64,000 nt of DNA, taken from Planctomycetota bacterium (GTDB lineage: Bacteria > Planctomycetota > Phycisphaerae > UBA1845 > PWPN01). The position numbers and the translations under genes are program-made. The stretch covers positions 1 through 64,000 of the forward strand of contig JAKPHF010000008.1 of NCBI GenBank assembly GCA_029550525.1, written 5' to 3'. Of this stretch, positions 52,836 through 61,479 are shown one piece after another (the first letter of the stretch is position 1; the number at the start of each line of letters is the position of its first letter). Under the pieces are notes generated by a model. It made no database searches. It was not told where the DNA came from and saw only the letters and a list, made by a program, of their open reading frames with translations.

Positions 52836-54632
52836 ATGTGTACTCGACGCTTCGGAGAACGGGCTTCTGGCTCGTCTTCGATTCACGGCGGCATGCGCCG
52901 GCGCGGCTGGTCCGGGCTCATCATGGCCGTAATCTGCGCGTCGGCCGGCGGCGTTGCGCTCGCACAAAACACCATCGTCGGCACGCCGCACGACCTGAGC
53001 GTCTCCGGTCCCGGTCCCATCCATGCCGTGGAAGAAGAGCAGGTCTGCATCTTCTGCCACGCTCCCCACAACAACACCGGCCAGACGCCGCTGTGGAACC
53101 GGTACATGCCGGAAACGCACTACAAGATCTACTCCAGTTCCACGACCGACGCCCGCATCGATCAGCCCAGCGGGCCGTCCAAGATGTGCCTGAGCTGCCA
53201 CGACGGATCGCTCGCCATCGGTCTGGTCGCCAGCCGTCCGCCGAACAACCCCATCGTCATGACGCAGCGGACCATTCCACCCGGTCCCAGCGACCTGACG
53301 CATGATCTGTCCGACGATCACCCGATCGGTTTTCGCTACGACCGTGCGCTGGCCTTCCAGGATCTGCAGCTGCGCGTGCCCGATCTGCTGACCGACACGC
53401 TTCCGCTCGGAAAACACGGCGAAGTGCACTGCACGACCTGCCACGATCCGCATGACAATCACCTGGGCGACTTCCTGCGTGAGCCCAAGTACCGCTCGAC
53501 CATCTGCCTGTCCTGTCACGATCTGCGCGGCTGGGACACCAGCTCGCACGCCCGCAGCAACGCCCTCATTACCGGCAGAGCCGTCGATCCGCGGGAGAAG
53601 CTGCCCTACAACACCGTCGCGGAAAACGCGTGTGCGAACTGCCACAAAGTACACGGCGCCGAGGGGCACGAGCGACTCCTTCGCTTCCGCATCGAGGAGC
53701 ACAACTGCCTCAACTGTCACAACGGCAGCGTCGCCGCCGGCAACGTGCTGACGCAGATCCGCAAGCGCAGCCGTCACCCGGTCGAAAGATACGTCGGCGT
53801 GCACGATCCCGCGGAGGACGCCCGTGTGATGCGCCGCCACGCCGAATGCACTGACTGCCACAACCCGCATGCGGTGATGGGCGGCGGCCCCACCGTCCCC
53901 GGCTATCCGTCGCTGGGCGAAATCGACAACAGTCTGCGTTTCGTCTCGGGTATCGACCGGTCCGGACTACCCGTCGAGAACTCGCGTTTCGAATACGAGA
54001 TCTGCTTCAAATGTCATGCCGACTCGTTCATGGTCAGCAGGGCGCAGGTCTCACGCCAGGTGCACCAGACCAACACGCGGCTGGAGTTCCAGCCGGTGAA
54101 TCCGTCGTTCCACCCGGTCATCGCGCCGCGCAACAACAATGATGTGGTCAGCCTGTTGCCGCCCTGGCGCGTGGGCTCGATGATGAAGTGCACGGATTGT
54201 CACAACGCCGACGATGCCGACAATCCGTTCGCCGTCAAAGGCCCGCACGGTTCGATTTACGAGCCCATCCTCATCGACAACTATGAGACCGGCGACTTCG
54301 TGACCGAAAGTCCGCAGGCGTACGCCCTGTGCTATCGCTGCCACAGTCGCGCCAGCATCCTGGCCGACGAAAGCTTCCCGCTGCACAGCCAGCACATCGT
54401 GCGTGGCCGTGCGTCCTGTGCGGCCTGCCACGACGCCCACGGCATCAGCCGCCTGCAGGCGGGCGGACGATCGGATCATACCAATCTGATCAACTTCGAT
54501 CTGTCGGTGGTTCAGCCCGCATCGGGTGGACTCGGCAATCGCATCGAGTACAAGGACTTGGGACCCCGCCGCGGCAGTTGCACGCTCACCTGCCACGGTG
54601 TGGTGCATGTGAATTTCCAGTACGGGTTCTGA
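52836..54632 (+). CDS. dodecahaem c-type cytochrome, secreted
   Basis: 598 residues with a signal peptide (SGLIMAVICASAGGVALA). Eleven CxxCH motifs (CIFCH, CLSCH, CTTCH, CLSCH, CANCH, CLNCH, CTDCH, CFKCH, CTDCH, CYRCH, CAACH) and a twelfth of the rarer CX3CH type, CTLTCH, 14 residues before the C-terminal part ends. The opening PHDLSVSGPGPIHAVEEEQV then CIFCHAPHN is the doubled-CXXCH style. GGAAGGA lies eight bases before the ATG at 52836; a start at 52809 overlapping the previous stop is also possible. Mid-operon between a propeller and a tetrahaem cytochrome. Probably a periplasmic or extracellular wire element. Confidence 0.88.
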   Translation: MCTRRFGERASGSSSIHGGMRRRGWSGLIMAVICASAGGVALAQNTIVGTPHDLSVSGPGPIHAVEEEQVCIFCHAPHNNTGQTPLWNRYMPETHYKIYSSSTTDARIDQPSGPSKMCLSCHDGSLAIGLVASRPPNNPIVMTQRTIPPGPSDLTHDLSDDHPIGFRYDRALAFQDLQLRVPDLLTDTLPLGKHGEVHCTTCHDPHDNHLGDFLREPKYRSTICLSCHDLRGWDTSSHARSNALITGRAVDPREKLPYNTVAENACANCHKVHGAEGHERLLRFRIEEHNCLNCHNGSVAAGNVLTQIRKRSRHPVERYVGVHDPAEDARVMRRHAECTDCHNPHAVMGGGPTVPGYPSLGEIDNSLRFVSGIDRSGLPVENSRFEYEICFKCHADSFMVSRAQVSRQVHQTNTRLEFQPVNPSFHPVIAPRNNNDVVSLLPPWRVGSMMKCTDCHNADDADNPFAVKGPHGSIYEPILIDNYETGDFVTESPQAYALCYRCHSRASILADESFPLHSQHIVRGRASCAACHDAHGISRLQAGGRSDHTNLINFDLSVVQPASGGLGNRIEYKDLGPRRGSCTLTCHGVVHVNFQYGF

Positions 54633-54651
54633 ACGCAGTCAGAGGCGAACC

Positions 54652-55290
54652 ATGAATAAGCTCGGTATCGCGTTACTCGTCGGCATGACCGCCGTGGCGT
54701 CGCTCGGCGTGGACGGCATCCCCCCGCCGCTGCCCGGCGGATTCACGGTGGACGGCCGAGGCTTCGAAGGCGTCATCGGCGGCCCGCACGACTTCAGCCA
54801 TTTCGGCGGCAGCGCCTGCGACGCCTGCCACGTTCCGCACGTGCAGGCGATTCGACCCGTGGCCACGCCGACCACGCAACCGGCGACACAACCTGCGGTC
54901 GAATTGTTCCGCATCCCCGGCCAGGCGCCGGTGTTCGTACCCGGCCAGTTCACGCCCGGTCCCACCAGTCTGCTCTGCCTGGGATGTCACGACGGAACCA
55001 TCGGCACGTCCACGCTCGGCTCGGCTCACGCCATGCTGGCCGGCGTGCGCGAAGGCTTCGGCGTGCCGGACGAGCTTCTGTGGCGCGATCACCCGATCGG
55101 GATTCCGTATCCCGTCGATCCAAACAACTATCGGCCGGCGAGCTTCGTGGAAAAGCAGGGTATTCGACTCCCGCAGGGACGCGTCGAGTGCATCTCCTGC
55201 CACGATCCGCACAATCAGGCGGGCGTGCGCGGGATGTTGTGGATGCCGAATCGTAGAAGCGCGTTATGCTTGACCTGCCATCTGAAATAG
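54652..55290 (+). CDS. tetrahaem c-type cytochrome, secreted
   Basis: 212 residues with a signal peptide (LGIALLVGMTAVASLG). Four haem motifs: CDACH, CLGCH, CISCH and CLTCH. The order PHDFSHFGGSACDACHVPH, LCLGCHDGTIG, WRDHPIGIPY, CISCHDPHN, LCLTCH parallels the first four haems of the dodecahaem protein just upstream (CIFCH, CLSCHDGSLA, DDHPIGFRY, CTTCHDPHD, CLSCH). It thus looks like a stand-alone version of that module. It starts 19 bases after the previous stop. Confidence 0.86.
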   Translation: MNKLGIALLVGMTAVASLGVDGIPPPLPGGFTVDGRGFEGVIGGPHDFSHFGGSACDACHVPHVQAIRPVATPTTQPATQPAVELFRIPGQAPVFVPGQFTPGPTSLLCLGCHDGTIGTSTLGSAHAMLAGVREGFGVPDELLWRDHPIGIPYPVDPNNYRPASFVEKQGIRLPQGRVECISCHDPHNQAGVRGMLWMPNRRSALCLTCHLK

Positions 55291-55313
55291 GAGCCGGCCC
55301 GCGCGAGCCAGAC

Positions 55314-56504
55314 ATGAGAAGGAACAACGGTCCAATCGTGCTCGTCCTGACTGCCGTGACGCTGCCCTTCCTGGGCGCCTGCACCGGCAGCGGCAGCCTC
55401 GCGCCCGAGTGGCAGGAACTGGCGACGTTCGAGGCGTCCGCCGATCAGCCGCGCATTGTCGTCTACGGCAGCCTGTCGCCCCACTTGCCGCGCTTCCAGC
55501 CCACGACCGGCCTGGACGAATTCCTCTACGGGCCGGCGCCCGTGCCGAACGATTTGCTTCGCAATCCGCAGGGCCTGACCCGGCTCGGCAACCGGCTGCT
55601 CGTCTGCGATCAGGGTCATTTCGCGGTGATCGGCGTCAATCTCGCCACCGGCATCATTGCCGAATGGCAGGACCGTGATCGCCCGCCGCGTTGCCCCGTG
55701 GCCATCGCCGTCGGCGACGATGGATCAGTCTACGTGGCCGACACCACGTTTCGAGCCGTGCTTGTCTACAACGCTGCCGGCGGGTTTGTGGAACGTTTGG
55801 CTCCCAGTGGCCGGGGTTCTTACCCGCCTGTCTCGAGCGAAACGCCCGGAGCTCCGGAAACCGCCCCAGCCTCCGACGAAGATCTCGACCCCACGTTCCG
55901 GCCCGCGTCGCTGCTCGTCCACGACGGCGTGCTGTTCGTCGGCAACATCGGCGGCCGCCGTGTGGATCGCTGGGACATCGCCCAGCGTCAATGGCTTGCG
56001 ACGCTGGTTCCTCCGGGCGAGACGAACGGGTTCGTCGCCCCCACGGGCCTGGCCATGACCGCCGACGGCGTGCTGCTCATTGTGGACTCGGTCCGTGGCC
56101 GCGTGTTCCGCGTCACCGCCGACGGGCAGTGGCTCCGCCCCATCGGCCGGCCGGGCCGTCAGCGAGGCGAGTTCGTCCGCCCCAAGCACGTGACCACCAC
56201 GCCATCGGGCCTGATATTTGTCACCGACGCCGGCCGGCAATCCGTGCTCGCGTTCACCACCCAGGGGGACTATCTGACCGAGATTCGCGAGCAGCCGGAC
56301 AACTGGCGCGGCTTCACGCAGCCCGCCGGTCTGTTGAGCCTGCCCGCCGACGGCCTCGACGCCATGCTGATCGAGAATCGGCCGGCGCCCGAACCGCGTC
56401 CCGACGAATGGGTTATCGTCTCGGATACGCTGAGCGGAGCGTCACTGCACGTGCTCGGCATCTTCTTGCCCCAGCGGACGGAGGCCGTGCCGAATGCGGA
56501 ATGA
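55314..56504 (+). CDS. NHL-repeat beta-propeller lipoprotein (second copy)
   Basis: 396 residues from ATG 55314 (frame open from 55266). The lipobox is PFLGAC (Cys about residue 22). The early segment TTGLDEFLYGPAPVPNDLLR carries the same LYGPxP motif as the propeller at 51706. NHL blades follow, such as IAVGDDGSVYVADTTFRAVL, GLAMTADGVLLIVDSVRGRV and HVTTTPSGLIFVTDAGRQSV. It likely sits on the outer or inner membrane facing the periplasm or exterior and docks cytochromes or other proteins. It overlaps the octahaem gene by 11 bases. Confidence 0.85.
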   Translation: MRRNNGPIVLVLTAVTLPFLGACTGSGSLAPEWQELATFEASADQPRIVVYGSLSPHLPRFQPTTGLDEFLYGPAPVPNDLLRNPQGLTRLGNRLLVCDQGHFAVIGVNLATGIIAEWQDRDRPPRCPVAIAVGDDGSVYVADTTFRAVLVYNAAGGFVERLAPSGRGSYPPVSSETPGAPETAPASDEDLDPTFRPASLLVHDGVLFVGNIGGRRVDRWDIAQRQWLATLVPPGETNGFVAPTGLAMTADGVLLIVDSVRGRVFRVTADGQWLRPIGRPGRQRGEFVRPKHVTTTPSGLIFVTDAGRQSVLAFTTQGDYLTEIREQPDNWRGFTQPAGLLSLPADGLDAMLIENRPAPEPRPDEWVIVSDTLSGASLHVLGIFLPQRTEAVPNAE

Positions 56505-57537
56505 CGCACGATTCGCAGCACGAGCTTTTCGGCGGACGCTGCCGGTCACGGCGACGCTGACCACGTTGGTGTTTACCACCGTTGGTCTCTACGCTCAGCA
56601 ACGTCCGGCTGCACCCGCCACGCGTCCGGCGGCTCCGGCCAGTCGGCCCGCCGATCGGCCGGTCACGCCGGCTCCCAATCCGCACTGGTCGCGCGAGGAT
56701 TGCTTCGTCTGTCACCAAAAAGGCGATGACGGCCGCGTCCTGCCCATCCCGCTCACGCAGGTGAACGCGTTGTGCTGGACCTGCCACGACGGCAAACGCG
56801 CTCACCAGGAAGTGCATCCGGTGGCCCGCACGTTCGCCTCGGAAGACGTGGTCCAACCGTCGGGCTGGCCCGCCCCCGACGGCCTGCTCAGTTGCGTGAC
56901 ATGCCATAATTTCGGCCCTGGACATGCCCGTGGCGGCCCGCGGCCCGAACAGAACGCCTGGATGCTCCGCGAGTACACCGGCGGATCGCTCACCGAGTGG
57001 TGCGCCAAGTGCCACGTCGCATCGCCGGCCCACAAGCCGTTCAACCCCCATGTCATGCTTACCGAAACTGGCGAGGTGAACACGCGCAACTGCGTGCTCT
57101 GCCATCGGGTCTCCGAGGGCTTCGACCGGCAGGTCCGTCTGGGCAAGCCCGATCTGGTTGCCGACGAGATTTCGCTCTGCGCGCGATGCCATACCCGCCA
57201 CGTGGACTGGTTCACGCCCGGACACATCGGGAAGGCCGTCCCGCCCGAAGTCCGCGCCTACATGCTGGCTCGCGAAGACGCGGGCATCGAGGGCACGCTG
57301 ACGCGCGAGCAGGTGGAGGCTTATCTCGACGATCCGCGCCAGCCGCGCCGGCTGCCCTTGGGCATCGGCGACCGCGTGGTCTGTTCGACGTGCCACAATC
57401 CCCACCAGGCCGGCCTGTTTCCGCCGGAAACCGACCTGGGCATGGGAGGCATGAAGCCACGAAAAGGACAAGGAGCCCGGTCGCTCGAGATGCGCGGCTT
57501 GGGCAGGGGAATTTGCCGTGGATGTCATAATCAATAG
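56494..57537 (+). CDS. octahaem c-type cytochrome, secreted
   Basis: 347 residues. Signal peptide (LPVTATLTTLVFTTVGLYAQ), then a Pro/Ala-rich stretch (30-60) that may span part of the cell wall or tether the protein. Eight CxxCH motifs: CFVCH, CWTCH, CVTCH, CAKCH, CVLCH, CARCH, CSTCH and CRGCH, the last at the extreme C-terminus. The start overlaps the preceding propeller gene by 11 bases and the end overlaps the cytochrome b/c gene by 20, showing tight coupling. Probably the periplasmic partner of the membrane cytochrome that follows. Confidence 0.86.
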   Translation: MRNDARFAARAFRRTLPVTATLTTLVFTTVGLYAQQRPAAPATRPAAPASRPADRPVTPAPNPHWSREDCFVCHQKGDDGRVLPIPLTQVNALCWTCHDGKRAHQEVHPVARTFASEDVVQPSGWPAPDGLLSCVTCHNFGPGHARGGPRPEQNAWMLREYTGGSLTEWCAKCHVASPAHKPFNPHVMLTETGEVNTRNCVLCHRVSEGFDRQVRLGKPDLVADEISLCARCHTRHVDWFTPGHIGKAVPPEVRAYMLAREDAGIEGTLTREQVEAYLDDPRQPRRLPLGIGDRVVCSTCHNPHQAGLFPPETDLGMGGMKPRKGQGARSLEMRGLGRGICRGCHNQ

Positions 57538-59386
57538 ATCGAGTCTGTTGCGAGGATTCGCCCGGCCGTGGGCAACGACGTGGTTCGTCGGCGCGATGGT
57601 CCTGGCCAGTGCAGGCAGCGTCCGAGCCGCTGATCCCGAGAACTGCCTCCTGTGCCACCGCTACCGCGGCCTGGCCCGCGTCGTGCCGGAAAGCGGGCAG
57701 ATCAAATCGTTCTACGTCAATCCCGGCTACTACGACCACGCCCTCGGTCCGCATGCTCGTCTCAGGTGTACCGACTGCCATCGTCGTGAGGAAGTTGCCT
57801 CCATCCCGCATCAGCCGGTCAGCCCGGTCAACTGCACACAGACCTGCCACCTGCTCAACTCGTCGGGACTGGAAGTCACCTTCGCCCACGACGCCATCGA
57901 TCTGGCTTTGCAACAGTCCGTGCACAACCGCGACACGCTCGACAAAGCCAACGAACTGCTGGGCTCGCCGCTGGCCGAAAACCAGTCGCGATGCCTGCTC
58001 TGTCACGACGAGCCGGTCTTCCGTTGGTCCGAGCACAACTGGGCCGAGCAGCAAGCCCGCATCGACCGTTGCGACGTCTGTCACACCGAACGGCTGCCGC
58101 TCGACACCCGCTACTACTATTGGCACGTGCACGCCCGCAGCCGGCAGGCCCGCAGCAGCCGCGATCTGGTCCGCGTGTGCGCGAACTGCCACAGCAACCC
58201 GGCCATCCTCCAGCACTTTGATAACCCCGATACCGTGGCCAGCTACATCGCCAGCTTCCACGGCAAGGCCATGCTCCTGGGCAGCGAGGAAACGGCCAAC
58301 TGCCTCGATTGCCACGTCGCGGAACTGGCCAACGTGCACCTGATGAAGCCGCACGACGATCCGACCGCGCCGACCAGCACGGGCCATCTGCCCGACACCT
58401 GCCGCAGCACCGAATGCCATCCCACCGCGGGCCAGGCTATCGGCACGGCGGCGATTCATCTCGATCTGGGCACCAGCCGCGGCATCGAGTTCTTCATCGG
58501 GGCGATCTTCTTCCTCATGATTCTCTCGACGTTCGGGCCGTCGCTCGTGCTCGTGACGCTCGAACTCCTGCAGATCGTGGTCGGCCGGCACGATCCCGCG
58601 CACCACCGCCACCTGTCGCTCGCCGAACGACTCATGGGCGACCCGCGCGGCCGCGAGAAACTCAAGCGCTTCACGCCCCACCAGCGCGTTCAGCACTGGA
58701 TTCTCTTCGGAGCCTTCGCCACGCTGGTCATCACCGGATTCCCGATCAAGTTCGCCGACCGTGCCTGGGCGGCCTGGCTCGTCGATCAGATCGGCAGCCT
58801 CGGCCGAGTTCGGCTCCTGCACCGCTGGGCCGGCGTCGTGCTGATCGTCGGCTTCGCGTATCACATCGGGTACGTGACGCTGCACACCATCTGGGCTTCG
58901 CGACGCAGCGGCAAGGGTTTCGTTCGCACATTCCTCGATCTGCCCATGGTCATGAACCTCAGCGACCTCAAGCAGATGAAGGAACTGTTGCTCTTCCTGG
59001 TTTTCCGGCGCAAGTCCCGCCCGCCCGCCGGCCGGTTCACGCTCGAAGAGAAATTCGAGTATTTCGGTGTGTTCTGGGGTTCGGTGCTCCTCGGCGTGAC
59101 CGGCATCCTCATGTGGGCCAACGCCTGGACGTCCGAAGTCCTCACCGGCCGCGTGCTCACCATCGCCAACCTCGTGCACTCGTTCGAGGCGTATCTGGCC
59201 TTGCTCCATGTGGGCGTCCTGCACATGGTGACGGTCATCTTCTCGCCGATCGTCTTCCCGATCTCGCCGGCCATGGTCACGGGCGACACGCCGCCGGAAA
59301 AGATGGCCGAAGCCCACTCCGGGATGCTGGAACAAGTGGCGGGCGAACTGAACATCACGCCGGGCAAGGAGGCGAACCATGGCTGA
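57518..59386 (+). CDS. CbcL-like membrane fusion of multihaem cytochrome c and dihaem cytochrome b
   Basis: 622 residues. After a signal segment, residues 40-300 hold eight haem c motifs: six CxxCH (CLLCH, CTDCH, CLLCH, CDVCH, CANCH, CLDCH), one CX3CH (CTQTCH) and one CX4CH (CRSTECH). A membrane domain follows with about five helices and candidate haem b histidines in HQRVQHW (about 388), LHRWAGVVLIVGFAYHIGY (about 433-451) and LVHSFEAYLALLHVGVLHM. It is like HydC/FdnI b-type subunits. The same architecture defines Geobacter CbcL, an inner-membrane quinol oxidase feeding extracellular electron transfer. GTG start with AGGGGA upstream, overlapping the octahaem gene. Confidence 0.86.
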   Translation: MDVIINRSSLLRGFARPWATTWFVGAMVLASAGSVRAADPENCLLCHRYRGLARVVPESGQIKSFYVNPGYYDHALGPHARLRCTDCHRREEVASIPHQPVSPVNCTQTCHLLNSSGLEVTFAHDAIDLALQQSVHNRDTLDKANELLGSPLAENQSRCLLCHDEPVFRWSEHNWAEQQARIDRCDVCHTERLPLDTRYYYWHVHARSRQARSSRDLVRVCANCHSNPAILQHFDNPDTVASYIASFHGKAMLLGSEETANCLDCHVAELANVHLMKPHDDPTAPTSTGHLPDTCRSTECHPTAGQAIGTAAIHLDLGTSRGIEFFIGAIFFLMILSTFGPSLVLVTLELLQIVVGRHDPAHHRHLSLAERLMGDPRGREKLKRFTPHQRVQHWILFGAFATLVITGFPIKFADRAWAAWLVDQIGSLGRVRLLHRWAGVVLIVGFAYHIGYVTLHTIWASRRSGKGFVRTFLDLPMVMNLSDLKQMKELLLFLVFRRKSRPPAGRFTLEEKFEYFGVFWGSVLLGVTGILMWANAWTSEVLTGRVLTIANLVHSFEAYLALLHVGVLHMVTVIFSPIVFPISPAMVTGDTPPEKMAEAHSGMLEQVAGELNITPGKEANHG

Positions 59387-60389
59387 TCCCCGCATCATCC
59401 TGAAGAACGTCCTCGTCCGGGGCTACACGCTTGGCATCCTGCTCGTTGTGGTGTTCACGGGCTACACGGCGGTCAGCTATCTGTACCGGTCCATCTTCAA
59501 GCCTGGCAAACCGCCGACCGAGATTCTCGCCTGGAAAGGCGAGACTGCCGCCGAGCGTTTGCGAACGCCGGGTGCGCTGGGCATCACCGAGCCGGCGGGC
59601 CGCGCGCCTCTCGCTCACTATCACGCCGTCGATCGCTGGTATCAGCCCGATCTGCGCAACGGCTGCATCACCAGCGGTTGCCACGATCCCATCCCGCACA
59701 GTCAGAGCAAGGAGCTGCGGGCGTTCGCCAACCTGCACTCCACGTTCATGAGTTGCGAAGTGTGCCATCGGCAGGCGTCGGCAACACCCATCTCCGCCGT
59801 CTGGGTGAGCACAAAGACAGGCAAGCCCCAGCCGGCGCCGGCGATTCTCCAGCTGCTTGCGCGGTTCAGCGCCGCCACGCAGCCGGCCGATCTGGCCGAT
59901 CAAAGCGAATCCGTTCTTCAGCTCCTACGGCAAGCCATCGACGTGAGCGGCGGCGATCCCGTACTGAACTTCCTGGCTCTGCAATTGGAAACGTCGCAAC
60001 CAGGCAGCCCGGTGTGGCGCCAGGCAATCCAGCAACTGGCCGAGGAATTGCCGAACCACGCGCGGGGTGAATACGGAGCGAAGATCGCCATGGCGGACGG
60101 CCCGGGCATCCGGCCGACCAGCCGCGAGTTCGCCAAGCTGACGGAGGAATACTTTTCGCGAAAGGCGGATCAGGCCGATCGGACGCGAATTCTTGGTCGG
60201 ATCCATGAAGGCATCATCCAGCGGCCGCAAGCCTGCGTGCCCTGCCATCGAACCGAGAACCCCATGCTCGACTTCAAGGCCCTGGGCTATTCGCCCTCGC
60301 GGATCGACGCGCTGACCAGCACGCCCATCGTCGGTATGATCCAGCAGATCCGCGAAGGTCAACCCTTCAATCTGCCGTTGGGACCGTGA
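59379..60389 (+). CDS. membrane-anchored trihaem c-type cytochrome
   Basis: 336 residues with one N-terminal transmembrane anchor (LGILLVVVFTGYTAVSYLY, about 18-36). Three haem motifs: CITSGCH (CX4CH type), CEVCH, and a distant CVPCH near residue 286. The 150 residues between (LARFSAATQPADLADQSESV and on) are helical and haem-free. It overlaps the CbcL-like gene by 8 bases and is the last gene of the operon, converging on the PepSY gene 18 bases away. It could be a periplasmic companion of the cytochrome b subunit. No catalytic signature. Confidence 0.83.
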   Translation: MADPRIILKNVLVRGYTLGILLVVVFTGYTAVSYLYRSIFKPGKPPTEILAWKGETAAERLRTPGALGITEPAGRAPLAHYHAVDRWYQPDLRNGCITSGCHDPIPHSQSKELRAFANLHSTFMSCEVCHRQASATPISAVWVSTKTGKPQPAPAILQLLARFSAATQPADLADQSESVLQLLRQAIDVSGGDPVLNFLALQLETSQPGSPVWRQAIQQLAEELPNHARGEYGAKIAMADGPGIRPTSREFAKLTEEYFSRKADQADRTRILGRIHEGIIQRPQACVPCHRTENPMLDFKALGYSPSRIDALTSTPIVGMIQQIREGQPFNLPLGP

Positions 60390-60407
60390 TGAGGTGAACA
60401 ATATGTG

Positions 60408-61178
60408 TCAGTCGTCCCAGTCCCAATCCCAGTAGAGGTCGTCGTCATCCCAGCCGCTCCAGTCCCGCTCGTAGTAGTAGAAACGGCTGCGCGGCTCGTA
60501 ACGGTATCTCTCGCGATACCGCGGCACTTCTCCGTAACCGTAATAGTACAGATCATCCCGGTAGACGGGATAGGGTGGGCTGCCCCGATACTCGTCGTAC
60601 GAGTCTTGATCCCGGTACGAATAGCTCCGGTCCAAGTCATCGCGTAGGCTGCGGTCGCTCCGCATGCCGCGATCGTACCGCCAATCGTCAGCGGGCGGCA
60701 CCGACGCCACGCGACCGCTGGCTGCATCGATATCCACCTCGACCCGGTGTCCGTCCGGCGTCTCGACATCAAACTCCCAAACCGCCCTGCCGCGTTCCTG
60801 ATCGAGGTCCACCTTCTTGACGAAACCGCCGCCGGTTTGGGCTCGCGCTTCGCTCATGGCCGCTTCAAAAGGAAGCGTCGCCTCGTCCAGGCGCCGCTGT
60901 TTGCTGCGAGAGATTCTCCCCTTGCGTTCGATCTCCAACACCGCCCCGCTGTTGGCATCGACCAGGATCTCATGCTCCCGCCCGTCCACTGCCAGCTCCA
61001 CTTCCCAAACGGGTCTGCCATCCTTGGATTCCCAGGTGATCTCAGTAACGCGGCCGCCGCCCACCTCCCGCTTGGCAATATCGGCCGCCTGTTCCATGCC
61101 CACCCGGCCGTACTGGGCCGACGCCTGTCCCGTCGCGACGACCAACGCCGCCGCGACCACCCATGCTGAGACCTTCAT
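60408..61178 (-). CDS. secreted PepSY-domain protein with acidic aromatic tail
   Basis: 256 residues from ATG 61178 (frame open to 61286). Signal peptide (SAWVVAAALVVATGQASAQ), then two PepSY-like units: AADIAKREVGGGRVTEITWE with ILVDANSGAVLEIER, and AAMSEARAQTGGGFVKKVDL with VDIDAASGRVASV. PepSY domains are small periplasmic folds linked to inhibition or to metal and redox systems; the exact role is unproven. The last 70 residues are rich in Tyr, Arg and Asp and end with a run of Trp and Asp (DLYWDWDWDD). Convergent with the cytochrome operon. Confidence 0.75.
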   Translation of the reverse strand: MKVSAWVVAAALVVATGQASAQYGRVGMEQAADIAKREVGGGRVTEITWESKDGRPVWEVELAVDGREHEILVDANSGAVLEIERKGRISRSKQRRLDEATLPFEAAMSEARAQTGGGFVKKVDLDQERGRAVWEFDVETPDGHRVEVDIDAASGRVASVPPADDWRYDRGMRSDRSLRDDLDRSYSYRDQDSYDEYRGSPPYPVYRDDLYYYGYGEVPRYRERYRYEPRSRFYYYERDWSGWDDDDLYWDWDWDD

Positions 61179-61479
61179 GATTGTCTCTCCGTCAAGAGCA
61201 GTCTGAACACCTTCCGCAGCAGCACATCGCTCACATAACGACGAATGTGTGCATGCATTGCGACCGCATCGTGCATTACCCCGCATCTCCGCCGCATGTA
61301 AAAAAGATAACCCGCCACCGGCCCGAGACCGCCGGTGGAAAGCTGCAAAATGGCTACGACTTGCCTGGAAAGATGCTCCCTGTCCGAACGAGCAGGGAAT
61401 CCCCGGTGCCCCTGCAAGTGATCACCCGGAACAATCAACGCGCCAGCGCGTCATCCATCTTTTTCGCCGCGTCACCGCG
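61179..61479 (-). other. intergenic region between PepSY and NapC-like genes
   Basis: 301 bases without a gene. It contains the likely terminator of the NapC-like gene (61300-61338), a run of three CACCGCGT-like units near 61470-61490, and presumably the PepSY promoter, which I cannot place with confidence. Confidence 0.5.
61300..61338 (-). terminator. candidate terminator of the NapC-like cytochrome gene
   Basis: CCACCGG (61315-61321) pairs with CCGGTGG (61332-61338). On the minus strand it is followed by CGGGTTATCTTTTTT, so the T run is a few bases off the stem. It lies about 140 bases past the stop. Confidence 0.45.

Noticed and set aside
57212-59398. 728-residue minus-strand frame opposite the cytochrome b/c gene
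   Set aside because: The plus strand has eight haem motifs and membrane helices; this frame is charged low-complexity antisense.
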